The notes beneath the pieces are model-generated. The model had not been told where the DNA came from, made no database searches, and worked only from the letters and a program-made list of their open reading frames with translations. Source: Thalassotalea mangrovi (lineage in GTDB: Bacteria > Pseudomonadota > Gammaproteobacteria > Enterobacterales > Alteromonadaceae). From it: a stretch of 64,000 nucleotides of DNA. The position numbers were made by a program, and so were the translations under genes. The stretch is taken from positions 124,001 through 188,000 of the forward strand of contig NZ_SWDB01000003.1 of NCBI RefSeq assembly GCF_005116735.1. The letters are read 5' to 3'. Of the stretch, positions 18,801 to 28,032 are shown one piece after another. The stretch's first letter is position 1; every line of letters starts with the position of its first letter.

Positions 18801-18837
18801 AAAACGAGTCATTGCCCTGTGCGTTGACTCGTTTTTT
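18801..18837 (+). terminator. Terminator after ggt
   Basis: AAAACGAGTCA pairs with TGACTCGTTTT around a 13-nt loop and runs into TTTTTT. Confidence 0.88.
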
Positions 18838-18917
18838 GATTTTCATTAGCCTTTTCATTATCAATAGGTTTGGTTAATCTTTGAATAAGTTCAATTGTTT
18901 GTATTTAAAGGATTAAT

Positions 18918-20834
18918 ATGAAAAGTTTTTGGCTTGCTTTTGGAATGGCTTTATTGCTTTTCCCTACAATGGTTGAACCTTCCCCTCTAACCTACGAAGA
19001 CTTTGCTCAACTCCCAGAGAAAAGTATGGTCGTAATATCTCCATCGGCTACAAAGGCAGCCTATCGGCATAATGATGGTCAACAGGACATGGTCGTCATT
19101 CTAAATATTGTAAAAGGTGAAGTCGTTGGCACTGTAGATATAACTGAATTGAATCCCTCCCAGATCATGTTTGTTGACGAAGAACGGTTAATTTTAATTG
19201 CTTCGGAAAATACAAGAATTCGAGGATTTCGAGGTCGCTATAATATGAGTCTGGCTTTTTCGTTAAACCTACAAAACGGCGACATTCATCAGTTGCTGAA
19301 ACCCGGATTCGGTATTATTCGTGGAAATACCAATTTAGGTAATATTGTCGGAATCAGTCCGGATCGGCAGCACGTATATATGCCAGCCTGGGAGAGCAGC
19401 ACTCGTTATAGTCTTTATAAGGTTTCTCTTACTAAATCCATTAAGCCTAAGCGTGTAAAGAGGGGGACTAAGGATATTTATGATTATTTTGTTAACGAAA
19501 AAGGGGAATTGATTGCTCGCGAGCGATTTGATAATCAGCGCAATTTACATCTACTTGAGTCGAAACAAAATGACGGTTGGAAAACGATATATAGGGAGCA
19601 AACGGAAATCCCAACCATAGGTTTTACGGGATTGACTCCTGATCAGCAGCACATAATGATGAATAAACATGATGAAGCGTCTGAGCGAAGAGCATATTTT
19701 AAAATATCTCTGGATGACGGAGCTGTCTCAGAGCCTTTATTTAGTAATGAAAGTAAAGATGTTGAGAGAGTCCTAACTGACATTAATCGTATCGCTTATG
19801 GCGTCCAGTATTCGGGTTTTCAGCCAAGCTATGAGTTCTTTGATGAACATCTAAATAGGCGATTTCGTGGTATAGCCAAAGTTTTACCTAATACTTCTGT
19901 TTACATTTCTGATCATACTCCGGATTGGTCAACCATAATCTTACAAACCAGTGGCGAGAATAATTCAGGTCAATATTTACGATATCAACGAGGTAAACTC
20001 GGATTATTGGCGACTGAACGCCCTAAAATTAGTTCAGATTTAGTAAATCCAATTAGAGAATTTGAGTTCAAGGCTCGTGATGGGTTAACGATTCCTACCT
20101 TACTCACATATCCCAGGGGAATGGAACCTCAAAAATTAGCTGCAATTATGTTACCTCACGGTGGACCGGAATCTTATGACAGGATTGGCTTCGATTGGAT
20201 GGCGCAATATTTTGCAAGTCAGGGATATCTGGTCATTCAGCCACAATTCAGAGGCTCAACCGGTTTTGGCCTCCAGCACCGATTGAAAGGACGTGGTGAA
20301 TGGGGGGGCAAAATGAATGAAGATTTAAGCGATGCGATTACGGAACTATCGAAACAGAAAATATTAGATCCAGACCGGGTGTGCATAGTCGGTGCGAGTT
20401 ATGGTGGTTATGCTGCGATTGCTGCAGTGACGTTCACGCCTGATGTTTATAAATGCGCCGTTGCAATCAATGGAGTATTCGATTTAGAACGTATGCTAAA
20501 TAAAGAAAAAAGGAAATACGGAGACGAACACTGGATTTCCGCCTATTGGGATAGGGTTATTACTAACGGAAAGTTAGAAGATGACTTTTTATACAATAAG
20601 TCACCGATTAACTTTGTTGATAAGGTCACAGCGCCGATCTTACTCTTACATGGTGAGCACGATACGGTGGTACCTCGGAACCAATCGGAATCGTTATACG
20701 ACACGTTGGATGACGCCGGAAAACGGGTAAGCTTTTTTGAACTTGAGGAAGGAGATCATTATCTGACTAAGCTGAAAAACCGAACTATAGCGCTTGAGAA
20801 AATTGACCAATTTATCAAACAGAATCTCCAGTAA
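18918..20834 (+). CDS. Secreted S9-family (prolyl oligopeptidase-like) peptidase
   Basis: 638 residues, signal peptide at 1-21. Residues 30-370 are the variable, propeller-like N-terminal part. The alpha/beta-hydrolase part starts near 390. The nucleophile Ser494 lies in GASYGGYAA, the acid in LLHGEHDTVVP and the His in EEGDHYLT. LPHGGPESYDRIGFDWMAQYFASQGY and QPQFRGSTGFG are typical of acylaminoacyl-peptidase-like S9C enzymes. It probably degrades oligopeptides in the periplasm. The gene looks more AT-rich than its neighbours by eye, a possible sign of different origin. It stands alone and faces the cti gene. Confidence 0.9.
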   Translation: MKSFWLAFGMALLLFPTMVEPSPLTYEDFAQLPEKSMVVISPSATKAAYRHNDGQQDMVVILNIVKGEVVGTVDITELNPSQIMFVDEERLILIASENTRIRGFRGRYNMSLAFSLNLQNGDIHQLLKPGFGIIRGNTNLGNIVGISPDRQHVYMPAWESSTRYSLYKVSLTKSIKPKRVKRGTKDIYDYFVNEKGELIARERFDNQRNLHLLESKQNDGWKTIYREQTEIPTIGFTGLTPDQQHIMMNKHDEASERRAYFKISLDDGAVSEPLFSNESKDVERVLTDINRIAYGVQYSGFQPSYEFFDEHLNRRFRGIAKVLPNTSVYISDHTPDWSTIILQTSGENNSGQYLRYQRGKLGLLATERPKISSDLVNPIREFEFKARDGLTIPTLLTYPRGMEPQKLAAIMLPHGGPESYDRIGFDWMAQYFASQGYLVIQPQFRGSTGFGLQHRLKGRGEWGGKMNEDLSDAITELSKQKILDPDRVCIVGASYGGYAAIAAVTFTPDVYKCAVAINGVFDLERMLNKEKRKYGDEHWISAYWDRVITNGKLEDDFLYNKSPINFVDKVTAPILLLHGEHDTVVPRNQSESLYDTLDDAGKRVSFFELEEGDHYLTKLKNRTIALEKIDQFIKQNLQ

Positions 20835-20978
20835 AGGGAAACATTCTCTGTCAGCATAAACTTGTATTGGTCTACAGTTCTAATTGACAGTAATTGGTCA
20901 TCATCTCCTTTGAGCGTTAAAGAGTGTAACGAATAGCCTATCCAGCGAGGCAATCCTGATGATACTTTCGCTACGATC

Positions 20979-23330
20979 CTAGCGATTCTCCAGGCGGTTG
21001 TAATCAAAATAGCCAAATTTGATTGCCGCCCGTTGTTGATAGGTGTTATGCAGCTCATCACTAAACGACCAGAAATCGTCACTGGTGCGGCGTATCCCGA
21101 ACTTATCCAATAGCTTTGCATAATCCGCTTCGTTGTTAAGCTGGCGTATTGAGGCGGTGAACTCAGAAATTTCATTGTGAGCTACCCGAAACAACGCATT
21201 GGGGTGTGAAGTCATCACCCCATGGGCCAGGATCATGGTATCTTCTTCAGGGCGGCGGCGACTTTTTTCCGCAAATATATGAGAGATATTGCTATAAGCA
21301 TTATGGGACAACAAGCTGTAAATATAGGACTTATTATCGTTGCCCTGAATAAGGACCAGCGAGGCTTGCGGTAATATTGAAGCGGCAATGCCCGTGGTTT
21401 GATTCAATGCCTTTATCTCGGCTTCCGCTTGCTTAGCAAGTCCCGGATATACTAGGTGCGTCTCGCTTTGTGCCTTGTTAACATGGTCTTTGACCATGGC
21501 TAACAGCTCCGTCAGCGGGTCAGCGGTCTTATATTTAATATCAGTTTGTGGTGCAAAATTACTGCCTTTTTGGATGTATTTTTCCACCGGGCTAACTGAA
21601 CCCCTATACCATTGCTCACGCACCTCGTTGCGACTGTTTTTGGGCAGCAACGACAGGAAGCTGGTTTCTCCTTCCATGCGCAAAAAGTCCATATACATAC
21701 GACTATTCAATTGGTGACCAACATTGCCGTAAACGTCATAGCCGGCAACAAGCAGGTAATGGATGCGCTCAAATAATGGATAGGTGATGACCCAGGCGGT
21801 TTGTGGTTTTTCACCAACCAGCCCCTTAACGACACTGGCGGCATCAAAGTGACGAAAAATGGTCAGTGCCACATTGTCATTGTTATCATCACCATCCCAG
21901 AGTAAATCGAGGGTAACTGGCACCTGATCTTTAAAATGCTTCTTAATGTATTCAGCTTTGGCATCGAGATATTTTCGTTCTGCGCGGGCATAGGCCACCC
22001 AGTTCGTCGGCAAGGCATTGCTGTTTGCTTCCGCCGGCAGGGTGATCGTCGACCGGGCTTTTTCCATGAATACTTCATCATATTCTGGCAAGTCCAGGTC
22101 CGGATTGGCAAACACCACCCAAAAGTGATCATTGATTACATTCAACGCTATTTGTCCCCGGCATACGGCACCTTTGATGAACTGCATAATGCTGTACTGG
22201 GCTTCATCAATCATAAATCGGTAGCGAGCCTTGGTAGGCAAGGCAGCAAAGGTAATAAATGGATTCGATGCGTTTTCGGCTTCATATCCGGGAAGTTCAT
22301 CCACCGGATAATCGGGCTGATAAAACCAGGTATGCCATTTTTGCTTTCGGGCTTTGGTCAGGGCAAATGGCATATGCAATTTATCAACCAACGTTTCCTG
22401 CAATGGCACCAGACGATAATAAACCCGGGAAACCTCCGGGTCATCAAAAGGGCGTCGGGTGGCGATGATCTTTATCGGTTCTCCCGGCGGTGTCGCCGAG
22501 CGATAGATGCGAAAAAACTGAGGTTGGGTATTGTTATTTTCCACTTCTGGAAAATAGAGATGGGCAAGAAACAGATGTTCATAAAGGTAACGATTTACTA
22601 ACTGCGATTTATTAGAATCCTGATTAAAGTAGCGTTCCCATTGATTGATTTGTTGCTGAAGTGGTTTTGAAAGTGCAGGTTTTTGTTTAACTGGACTGCC
22701 GGCTGCCACCCAGTCAATAATCCGTTGCTGCTCAGATTGACTAATTGCTGGTAAGGCGTAAGGCATTCCCCACAGGGGATTCTTTTTCTGGTACTTTTCA
22801 TGTTCATCGGCCGTTGGACATACCAGACTGCGATTCAGGCTCAGCTTGAAGCTGTCTGGCAATTGTTTGCTATCAGGCAATGGATGAGCGCGTTTTTGCT
22901 CAAGCATCTTTACCAGTAAACTATTTATTGAGTCCCTGTCGGGCTCTTGGCTGTTTTCATTTAACACCGGGTGGAAATCCATCTCCCGCCATTGTTTTAC
23001 GGTCTGGGCATCTTCAAATAAACGGGTTGGCTCGGCGGCAAGGACGCGGGCGCCATCGTATACTGGAGCCTTATTAGCCCCCCTGGTAATGCCCTCATAA
23101 CTGCCCAGCTTTAACTGGCACGGCGCGTCATAACAGCCATGACATACCACACAGCGTTTATCAAACACCGGTTGTATTTGCTTGTGAAAATTCACCACAG
23201 AAGCGCTTGATTCTGATGTTTCGTTGGCCATTGATTCTGTCACTTCGGTTGATTCTGGTCTTGATTGTGATTTCGCGGCGGGGGCGATAATCACCAGCGA
23301 CAAAACCACAGCAGCCAATAAGCGCATCAT
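20979..23330 (-). CDS. cti: Periplasmic fatty acid cis/trans isomerase (haem protein)
   Basis: 783 residues with a signal peptide (MRLLAAVVLSLVIIAPAAKSQS). A c-type haem site CVVCH lies near residue 57, followed by further Cys in YDAPCQLKLGSYEG. The sequence follows the Cti family throughout (for example ERYFNQDSNKSQLVNRYLYEHLFLAHLYF in pieces, RIYRSATPPGEP, HMPFALTKARKQKW). Cti turns cis-unsaturated acyl chains of membrane lipids into trans, stiffening the membrane under solvent, heat or salt stress without new lipid synthesis. It is transcribed alone, convergent with the S9 peptidase. It shares its substrate, cis-unsaturated phospholipid, with the Cfa synthase at 10116. Confidence 0.93.
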   Translation of the reverse strand: MMRLLAAVVLSLVIIAPAAKSQSRPESTEVTESMANETSESSASVVNFHKQIQPVFDKRCVVCHGCYDAPCQLKLGSYEGITRGANKAPVYDGARVLAAEPTRLFEDAQTVKQWREMDFHPVLNENSQEPDRDSINSLLVKMLEQKRAHPLPDSKQLPDSFKLSLNRSLVCPTADEHEKYQKKNPLWGMPYALPAISQSEQQRIIDWVAAGSPVKQKPALSKPLQQQINQWERYFNQDSNKSQLVNRYLYEHLFLAHLYFPEVENNNTQPQFFRIYRSATPPGEPIKIIATRRPFDDPEVSRVYYRLVPLQETLVDKLHMPFALTKARKQKWHTWFYQPDYPVDELPGYEAENASNPFITFAALPTKARYRFMIDEAQYSIMQFIKGAVCRGQIALNVINDHFWVVFANPDLDLPEYDEVFMEKARSTITLPAEANSNALPTNWVAYARAERKYLDAKAEYIKKHFKDQVPVTLDLLWDGDDNNDNVALTIFRHFDAASVVKGLVGEKPQTAWVITYPLFERIHYLLVAGYDVYGNVGHQLNSRMYMDFLRMEGETSFLSLLPKNSRNEVREQWYRGSVSPVEKYIQKGSNFAPQTDIKYKTADPLTELLAMVKDHVNKAQSETHLVYPGLAKQAEAEIKALNQTTGIAASILPQASLVLIQGNDNKSYIYSLLSHNAYSNISHIFAEKSRRRPEEDTMILAHGVMTSHPNALFRVAHNEISEFTASIRQLNNEADYAKLLDKFGIRRTSDDFWSFSDELHNTYQQRAAIKFGYFDYNRLENR

Positions 23331-23475
23331 TGTGTTATTCCTGTTATTAATAAAATTTTAAAATCATTACAGCACCACCTTAAGTGTAGACAAGCTTATT
23401 CAGGGAGAGGCAGCCAAGTTGGCGGGAATATGTCGCCTGCCGCCCATGTATCGGAACAAGCGTTAACGAAGAAGC

Positions 23476-23513
23476 AAAAACCGGCAGGGCTGAACGGTAC
23501 TAGTTCAGCCCTG
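23476..23513 (-). terminator. Terminator after the secreted M17 aminopeptidase gene
   Basis: Read on the minus strand: CAGGGCTGAAC, 7-nt loop, GTTCAGCCCTG, then CCGG and a T run. It lies 12 bases after the stop codon. Confidence 0.8.
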
Positions 23514-23525
23514 AAGTGACATAAG

Positions 23526-25094
23526 CTATTTTTCAAAGTGCTTTTTGATATAGCCATTCATCAGTTGCACCCCAAAGGAGGTTGAACCGGGTGAGGCTTT
23601 CATCGGTGTCGCTTTGCTATTCCAGCCAACACCGGCAATATCCAGGTGTACCCAGGGCGTGGACTCGCGCACAAAGGCGCCAATAAACGCAGCTCCGGCA
23701 CTGGCGCCGGGTGCCGTCGGTCCGGAATTCATCACATCGGCCACTTCGTTTTCAATGGCTTTAAAGTGATTGTCGTTAAGTGGTAACGGCCAGACCTGAT
23801 CACCGGTTTTCTTGCCCATCTCGACAAAGTCGTTGGTAAGCTCCTCATGCCTGGTAAATAAGGCGCCATAGTCTTTACCCAGTGCCCGGGCGGCAGACCC
23901 GGTTAGGGTTGCTAAATCGACGAGTAATGCCGGGTTATAGGTAACATCACCGTAATAAACAGCATCCGCTAACACAAGCCGACCTTCCGCATCGGTAGAA
24001 CGGATCTGAATGGTTTTGCCGGACATCGAAGTCACCACATCGCCAGGACGCTGGGCATTGCCGCCCGGCATATTTTCCGCCAACGCCGCAATACCGATAG
24101 CATTCACCTTCGCGCCGCGCCCCGCCAATGCATAAATGCTGCCGATGGTACTCGCCGCGCCAGACATATCGAACTTCATGTTCCACATATTATCGGAACC
24201 TTTAATGCTGATGCCGCCGGTATCGAAGGTAATGCCTTTGCCAACCAGCATGACCGGCGCCTCACCTTTGTCACCTCCACGATATTCGACAATCATCATC
24301 CTTGGTGGGCGTTTACTACCCTGGCCAACCCCATAAATGGCACCCATGCCTTTTTTCAGCATATCTTTCTCATCGAATACGGTGATCTTGATATTGTCCA
24401 TATCGTCAAATAGCTCTTGCCAGTAAGCGACAAAACTTTGCGGGTAAATGATATTCGCCGGTTCGTTGGATACATCACGGGTATACCAGACAGCATTGGC
24501 AACCGGGTCGAGTTCCGCCTGATAAAAATCTGAGGCGGCTTTAGCATCCGCAGTGACTATGGTTATTGACGGCTGATGCTTATGGCGTTTTGCATCGGTG
24601 TAATATTTATCAAAGTAATAACTGCCAAGTTTGGCACCATAGGCAATGTTGGCCGTGATATCTTTTGGGGTATCGAAGGCCATTGTTGGTGCGCTTTTAA
24701 ACGCTTTAATTGCTGCCTGCACCGCATTGCCACCGATGTTTTGCCAGTCCAGTGTGGTGTTGCTGTTATCATTTTTACCCAAACCAACCAGCAGTATCTG
24801 ATCATAGCCGGAACCTTTTGGCGCGGTAATAACCTGAGTGGTCATTTTTTTACCTTTAAATTTTGCAGCTTTAATCGCATAACTCAGACCAGTGTCACTG
24901 TTGTCGTTAATGACATCAGCAAAGCGACCACTTGTACTATTTTCATAAACGCCGAGTACCAGGTTTCCAGACGTTGGCAATTCGTCGGTAAAACTTATTT
25001 TTGTTGGTGGTTTTGATTTGTGCTCTGTCGCTTGAGCCACTGCTCCGCCGGTCGTGAGAGCCAATGCGAATATTAGGGACAACCAATACTTCAT
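23526..25094 (-). CDS. Secreted leucyl aminopeptidase family protein (M17)
   Basis: 522 residues from the ATG at 25094, chosen because AGGAAACAG lies just upstream and a clean signal peptide follows (MKYWLSLIFALALTTGGAVAQA); the ATG at 25112 would spoil it. The N-terminal domain spans about 30-200. The catalytic domain shows MLVGKGITFDTGGISIKGSDN with metal-binding Lys and Asp, FDMSGAAS, NMPGGNAQRPGDV and NSTDAEGRLVL-like STDAEGRLVLADA with the conserved Arg. It is longer than the cytosolic enzyme at 45721 and is exported. Enzymes of this type remove N-terminal residues from peptides using two divalent metals; here the job is probably periplasmic peptide use. Confidence 0.92.
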   Translation of the reverse strand: MKYWLSLIFALALTTGGAVAQATEHKSKPPTKISFTDELPTSGNLVLGVYENSTSGRFADVINDNSDTGLSYAIKAAKFKGKKMTTQVITAPKGSGYDQILLVGLGKNDNSNTTLDWQNIGGNAVQAAIKAFKSAPTMAFDTPKDITANIAYGAKLGSYYFDKYYTDAKRHKHQPSITIVTADAKAASDFYQAELDPVANAVWYTRDVSNEPANIIYPQSFVAYWQELFDDMDNIKITVFDEKDMLKKGMGAIYGVGQGSKRPPRMMIVEYRGGDKGEAPVMLVGKGITFDTGGISIKGSDNMWNMKFDMSGAASTIGSIYALAGRGAKVNAIGIAALAENMPGGNAQRPGDVVTSMSGKTIQIRSTDAEGRLVLADAVYYGDVTYNPALLVDLATLTGSAARALGKDYGALFTRHEELTNDFVEMGKKTGDQVWPLPLNDNHFKAIENEVADVMNSGPTAPGASAGAAFIGAFVRESTPWVHLDIAGVGWNSKATPMKASPGSTSFGVQLMNGYIKKHFEK

Positions 25095-25511
25095 ATCTGT
25101 TTCCTGCGTCATTCATTTGTGTCTGCTGTTGTTAGGTAAAGGTTATCAGATAGATTAAGACCTTGCGAAAAACTGGCTGACATACCTCATGCTCAGCCTG
25201 CTCGTGTCCGTAGAAATTTTCGGTTATGGATAAGGCTGGGACGCTGTGTATTTGGCCATCCAGGGGATAACTGCGGTGGTTTTCGTTCAGCCATCCAGGC
25301 CGCTTTGCTAGCTACCGGTTTGCCTTGTCAGTGGTTAATGGGGTTAAGCGCAACATCAGCTGTCGGTGAGCAAGGCTGAACTTTTCTTTTAGGTATGGAA
25401 CCTGCTGGTTTTTATCGGTTTTTTAAAGGTTTTTCGGTTAGACAAATCGCCAATTTAAACTACGCTTTCTACTCGGGTAGCCAGTGTGGTTGCCTGATTT
25501 AGGAGATAGAT
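25095..25511. other. Divergent intergenic region without visible genes
   Basis: 417 bases between the secreted aminopeptidase (minus) and a small secreted protein (plus). It must contain both promoters. I saw no convincing -35/-10 pair, no hairpin of note and no credible reading frame. AGGAG stands before the ATG at 25512. Confidence 0.4.
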
Positions 25512-25967
25512 ATGAATACCAAATTACTTAGAAGTATGTTGTTCTGCGTGTTGAGTTTGTTTGCGTTTCAACAAGCACATGCCGCCGACGATGAGTGGCC
25601 GTTTAAGGAAGGTAATTACTGGGAAGTTACCGGCATTAAAGTTGCCGATGGGGCTGGCCTTAAATATGCCAATTGGCTGGCAAGCGAATGGCGAAAAAAC
25701 CTGGAGTTTGCCTTATCCGAGGGGTGGCTTGAAAGCTATTATGTGATCAGTAATGTTCACGCCCGGGCGGACGAACCCGATCTTTATCTGGTGCGCATTT
25801 TTAAAAATATGGCGACCGCAGAAGAGAACGAGAAACGTCAGGAAAAATACATGGCCTGGGTCAAAAAAAGCATTGAAAAAATGCAGAGTGAAAGTGGTGA
25901 CAGAGCGGAATATCGTACTATCATGAGCACGTCACTGTTGCAGGAACTGCACTTTAGGGATAAATAA
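25512..25967 (+). CDS. Small secreted protein of unknown function
   Basis: 151 residues, strong AGGAG site. The signal peptide is MNTKLLRSMLFCVLSLFAFQQAHA. The mature part of about 127 residues contains EGNYWEVTGIKVADGAGLKYANWLASEW, ESYYVISNVHARADEPDLYLVRIFKN and EYRTIMSTSLLQELHFR. The pattern of strand, helix, strand, helix suggests a small alpha/beta sandwich, possibly of the ferredoxin-like dimeric barrel kind; this is a guess from the pattern alone. It has a single Cys, inside the signal peptide. No catalytic motif is apparent. It is monocistronic, with a perfect terminator. Confidence 0.8.
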   Translation: MNTKLLRSMLFCVLSLFAFQQAHAADDEWPFKEGNYWEVTGIKVADGAGLKYANWLASEWRKNLEFALSEGWLESYYVISNVHARADEPDLYLVRIFKNMATAEENEKRQEKYMAWVKKSIEKMQSESGDRAEYRTIMSTSLLQELHFRDK

Positions 25968-26006
25968 GCGCCAGGAAACTTCGACTTAAGGAATGGGATA
26001 AAACAA

Positions 26007-26035
26007 GAAACGAACCAACTGGTTCGTTTCTTTTT
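26007..26035 (+). terminator. Probably bidirectional terminator
   Basis: A perfect 10-bp stem GAAACGAACC/GGTTCGTTTC with an AACT loop, followed by five T on the plus strand and by TTGTTTT on the minus strand. It lies between convergent genes ending at 25967 and 26041. Confidence 0.9.
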
Positions 26036-26040
26036 ATCAG

Positions 26041-28032
26041 TTACTTCAGCGAGTCAACGATAAAATCAAGCACCGGGTCACCACTAGGCTGATAACTTAA
26101 ATCAAACAGTGGTTTGGGACGATTGATCATGCCGCGTTCCACCAACTCATTGATAACGTCAAAATCCATTAAACCGGTTTTACCTACCAACAGGTTGTCG
26201 ATAGGGCCCTGTTTGGCCAGTGCCAGCACATCACGAAACCCCCGCAGATACAGGAAGTCTTTGGTAAATCCACCGCCACGATAGACCCTGGTTGTGAGGG
26301 TAAAGGCAAAGGACTTTTCCAGTTCGAACTCATTAAGCAGGGTATGATAGGTTTTCACAAAATCATCATGCTGGAGCATGTAATTGACCGCAATAACCCG
26401 CAGGGCGATGGTCTGTAAGCGTTTAATGGTCAGGCTGCCAGAGCAATACTCACTGAATAATGCAATACCCTCCTGGGTGTAGGTATTGCCGGCCAGGCCC
26501 AGGCCAAACACTTTTAAATCGTGCTGCTTGGCATTGATTGTGGTCAGCATATGAATACCTAATTCATGGTAGGCAAAAGCGTGTAATTCTTTTTTAGTGA
26601 AACGCGCATTTTTGTTGACCAATAGCAAGGCTTTTTCGTTATTTACCATAGCCTTGGCGACAATTTTTGCCGACTTCTCAACGCGACAATTTAATTGCCA
26701 GTCATTGGCCTGGTTACGAAAGTAATCAATGGCGGCATCCGCGTCGAACAACGATTCTTCGGCAGATACCGGCTCTGGATTGAGGTGCAGTAAAAACCGG
26801 GCATTGGCGATATCGGCCTGGCTTGGCTCGCCATAATATTTCAACGAGTTGTAGACAAACTCATCCGTGCCAATGGTCGTTAGTAAATCGATTTTACTGG
26901 CCAGGTTATCAATCACATGACGATAAAGCTGGGCGATACTGGCATCCAGGATGTCATCCACCGGCAGCTTATAAAGCTGTTCCCGAAACGTATAGGGGTT
27001 AATGTTCAGCTGTTTGTAGGTAAACGCAGGAGCATTGTAACTGCTGCGTTTTAAAAACTTGCTTCGCTCCGCCGCTAGGTTGACCGGGTTAATAAAGTTC
27101 AGGGTTTCGATATGCCGGCTCAGGGTAAACAACTGTTTATCCAGGCTAAGCACTTCAGGACTGATATTCGATGACAAGACATCAGCTCGGCGAACTCGCT
27201 TTTTCTTACCGTAACGGCGCATAAAAAATGTTGCGGTTTCGGTAATGGCGTCTTTAAAGCCGGCTTTAAGCTCTTCGAGCACCAACGGGTAGGGTTCACC
27301 ACTGGTCTCATCCATGAATACTTTCTTCACTTCTGTTGGTAATACCAGGGTGTTATCGAAATGAGAATTGACATGGGTGATCAGGTATCCGCGTCCCTGA
27401 AACACCTCATCGGTTGCCGCACGTACATCGAGGTTCGGCAGTTCGATACGATTTAATTGTCGCTCAAAGTGATTAACGACCTTGCCCCAACGCTCAACAT
27501 CGATTTGCCCCGAGCCGATGTTAAAGGTCGGCGTGTCCTTTTCAATACGTCGGTAATTGTAGGAGTGGATATCGAACACGATGGCATTATTGAACTCACT
27601 CTCTACCGCTGAAATCACTGCTTCGAGCACATTATAAAATGACTGATGCTTACTATGACTAATACTGCGTTGTTTTTGGCTTAATGGTTTTTGCCAGACC
27701 TGCTTGTTCCATGCAGTCTTGAAGTAGGTGGATAAGGTCTTCGCCCGGTTTAAATCGTATTCAAAGCGCGAGTCATTGCCAATTAACTGAATTGGAAACG
27801 AGGATATCAGCTCATCGGTAAACGGGTCTTCTTCGTAAAAACGTTCCTGTTTGCTGAGTAAAAAGCTTTTCTGTAACTCATCTCTGAGTCGATGCCCATT
27901 GTGTATCGCCGCACAGATGATCGGGGTGTACTCGTCAATCTTAACGATAAACGCACCGTCAGCTACGAGGGCGTGGAAACACTCTTTTTTATTAATGCGG
28001 GCTATGCATTCCTGCTCAGACAGCGTTAGCAT
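26041..28032 (-). CDS. Fusion of N-formylglutamate amidohydrolase-like and DUF1704 (MATCAP-like) peptidase domains
   Basis: 663 residues. Residues 1-260 resemble the N-formylglutamate amidohydrolase family: ICAAIHNGHRLRDEL with a metal-site His, FNNAIVFDIHSYNYRR and GRGYLITHVNSHFDN. Residues 300-660 are DUF1704: the gluzincin motif HELGIH in AFAYHELGIHMLTT near 485, followed by the third ligand region NTYTQEGIALFSEY. The usual QEGLA is QEGIA here. Database entries often call this family flavohemoglobin expression-modulating QEGLA protein; animal relatives (MATCAP) are tubulin carboxypeptidases. The start overlaps the end of the ATP-grasp gene by 17 bases, so the two are translated together. 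The pair suggests making and trimming of a small peptide or an amino-acid tag. Confidence 0.85.
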   Translation of the reverse strand: MLTLSEQECIARINKKECFHALVADGAFIVKIDEYTPIICAAIHNGHRLRDELQKSFLLSKQERFYEEDPFTDELISSFPIQLIGNDSRFEYDLNRAKTLSTYFKTAWNKQVWQKPLSQKQRSISHSKHQSFYNVLEAVISAVESEFNNAIVFDIHSYNYRRIEKDTPTFNIGSGQIDVERWGKVVNHFERQLNRIELPNLDVRAATDEVFQGRGYLITHVNSHFDNTLVLPTEVKKVFMDETSGEPYPLVLEELKAGFKDAITETATFFMRRYGKKKRVRRADVLSSNISPEVLSLDKQLFTLSRHIETLNFINPVNLAAERSKFLKRSSYNAPAFTYKQLNINPYTFREQLYKLPVDDILDASIAQLYRHVIDNLASKIDLLTTIGTDEFVYNSLKYYGEPSQADIANARFLLHLNPEPVSAEESLFDADAAIDYFRNQANDWQLNCRVEKSAKIVAKAMVNNEKALLLVNKNARFTKKELHAFAYHELGIHMLTTINAKQHDLKVFGLGLAGNTYTQEGIALFSEYCSGSLTIKRLQTIALRVIAVNYMLQHDDFVKTYHTLLNEFELEKSFAFTLTTRVYRGGGFTKDFLYLRGFRDVLALAKQGPIDNLLVGKTGLMDFDVINELVERGMINRPKPLFDLSYQPSGDPVLDFIVDSLK

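Noticed and set aside
21936-22601. 221-residue open frame on the plus strand inside the cti gene
   Set aside because: It lies wholly antisense to a well-recognised Cti coding region, has no ribosome site, and its composition reads as a shadow of the cti codon bias.
24576-25016. 146-residue open frame antisense to the secreted M17 gene
   Set aside because: It has cysteine- and phenylalanine-rich low-quality content, no signal of a real family and full overlap with a secure gene.
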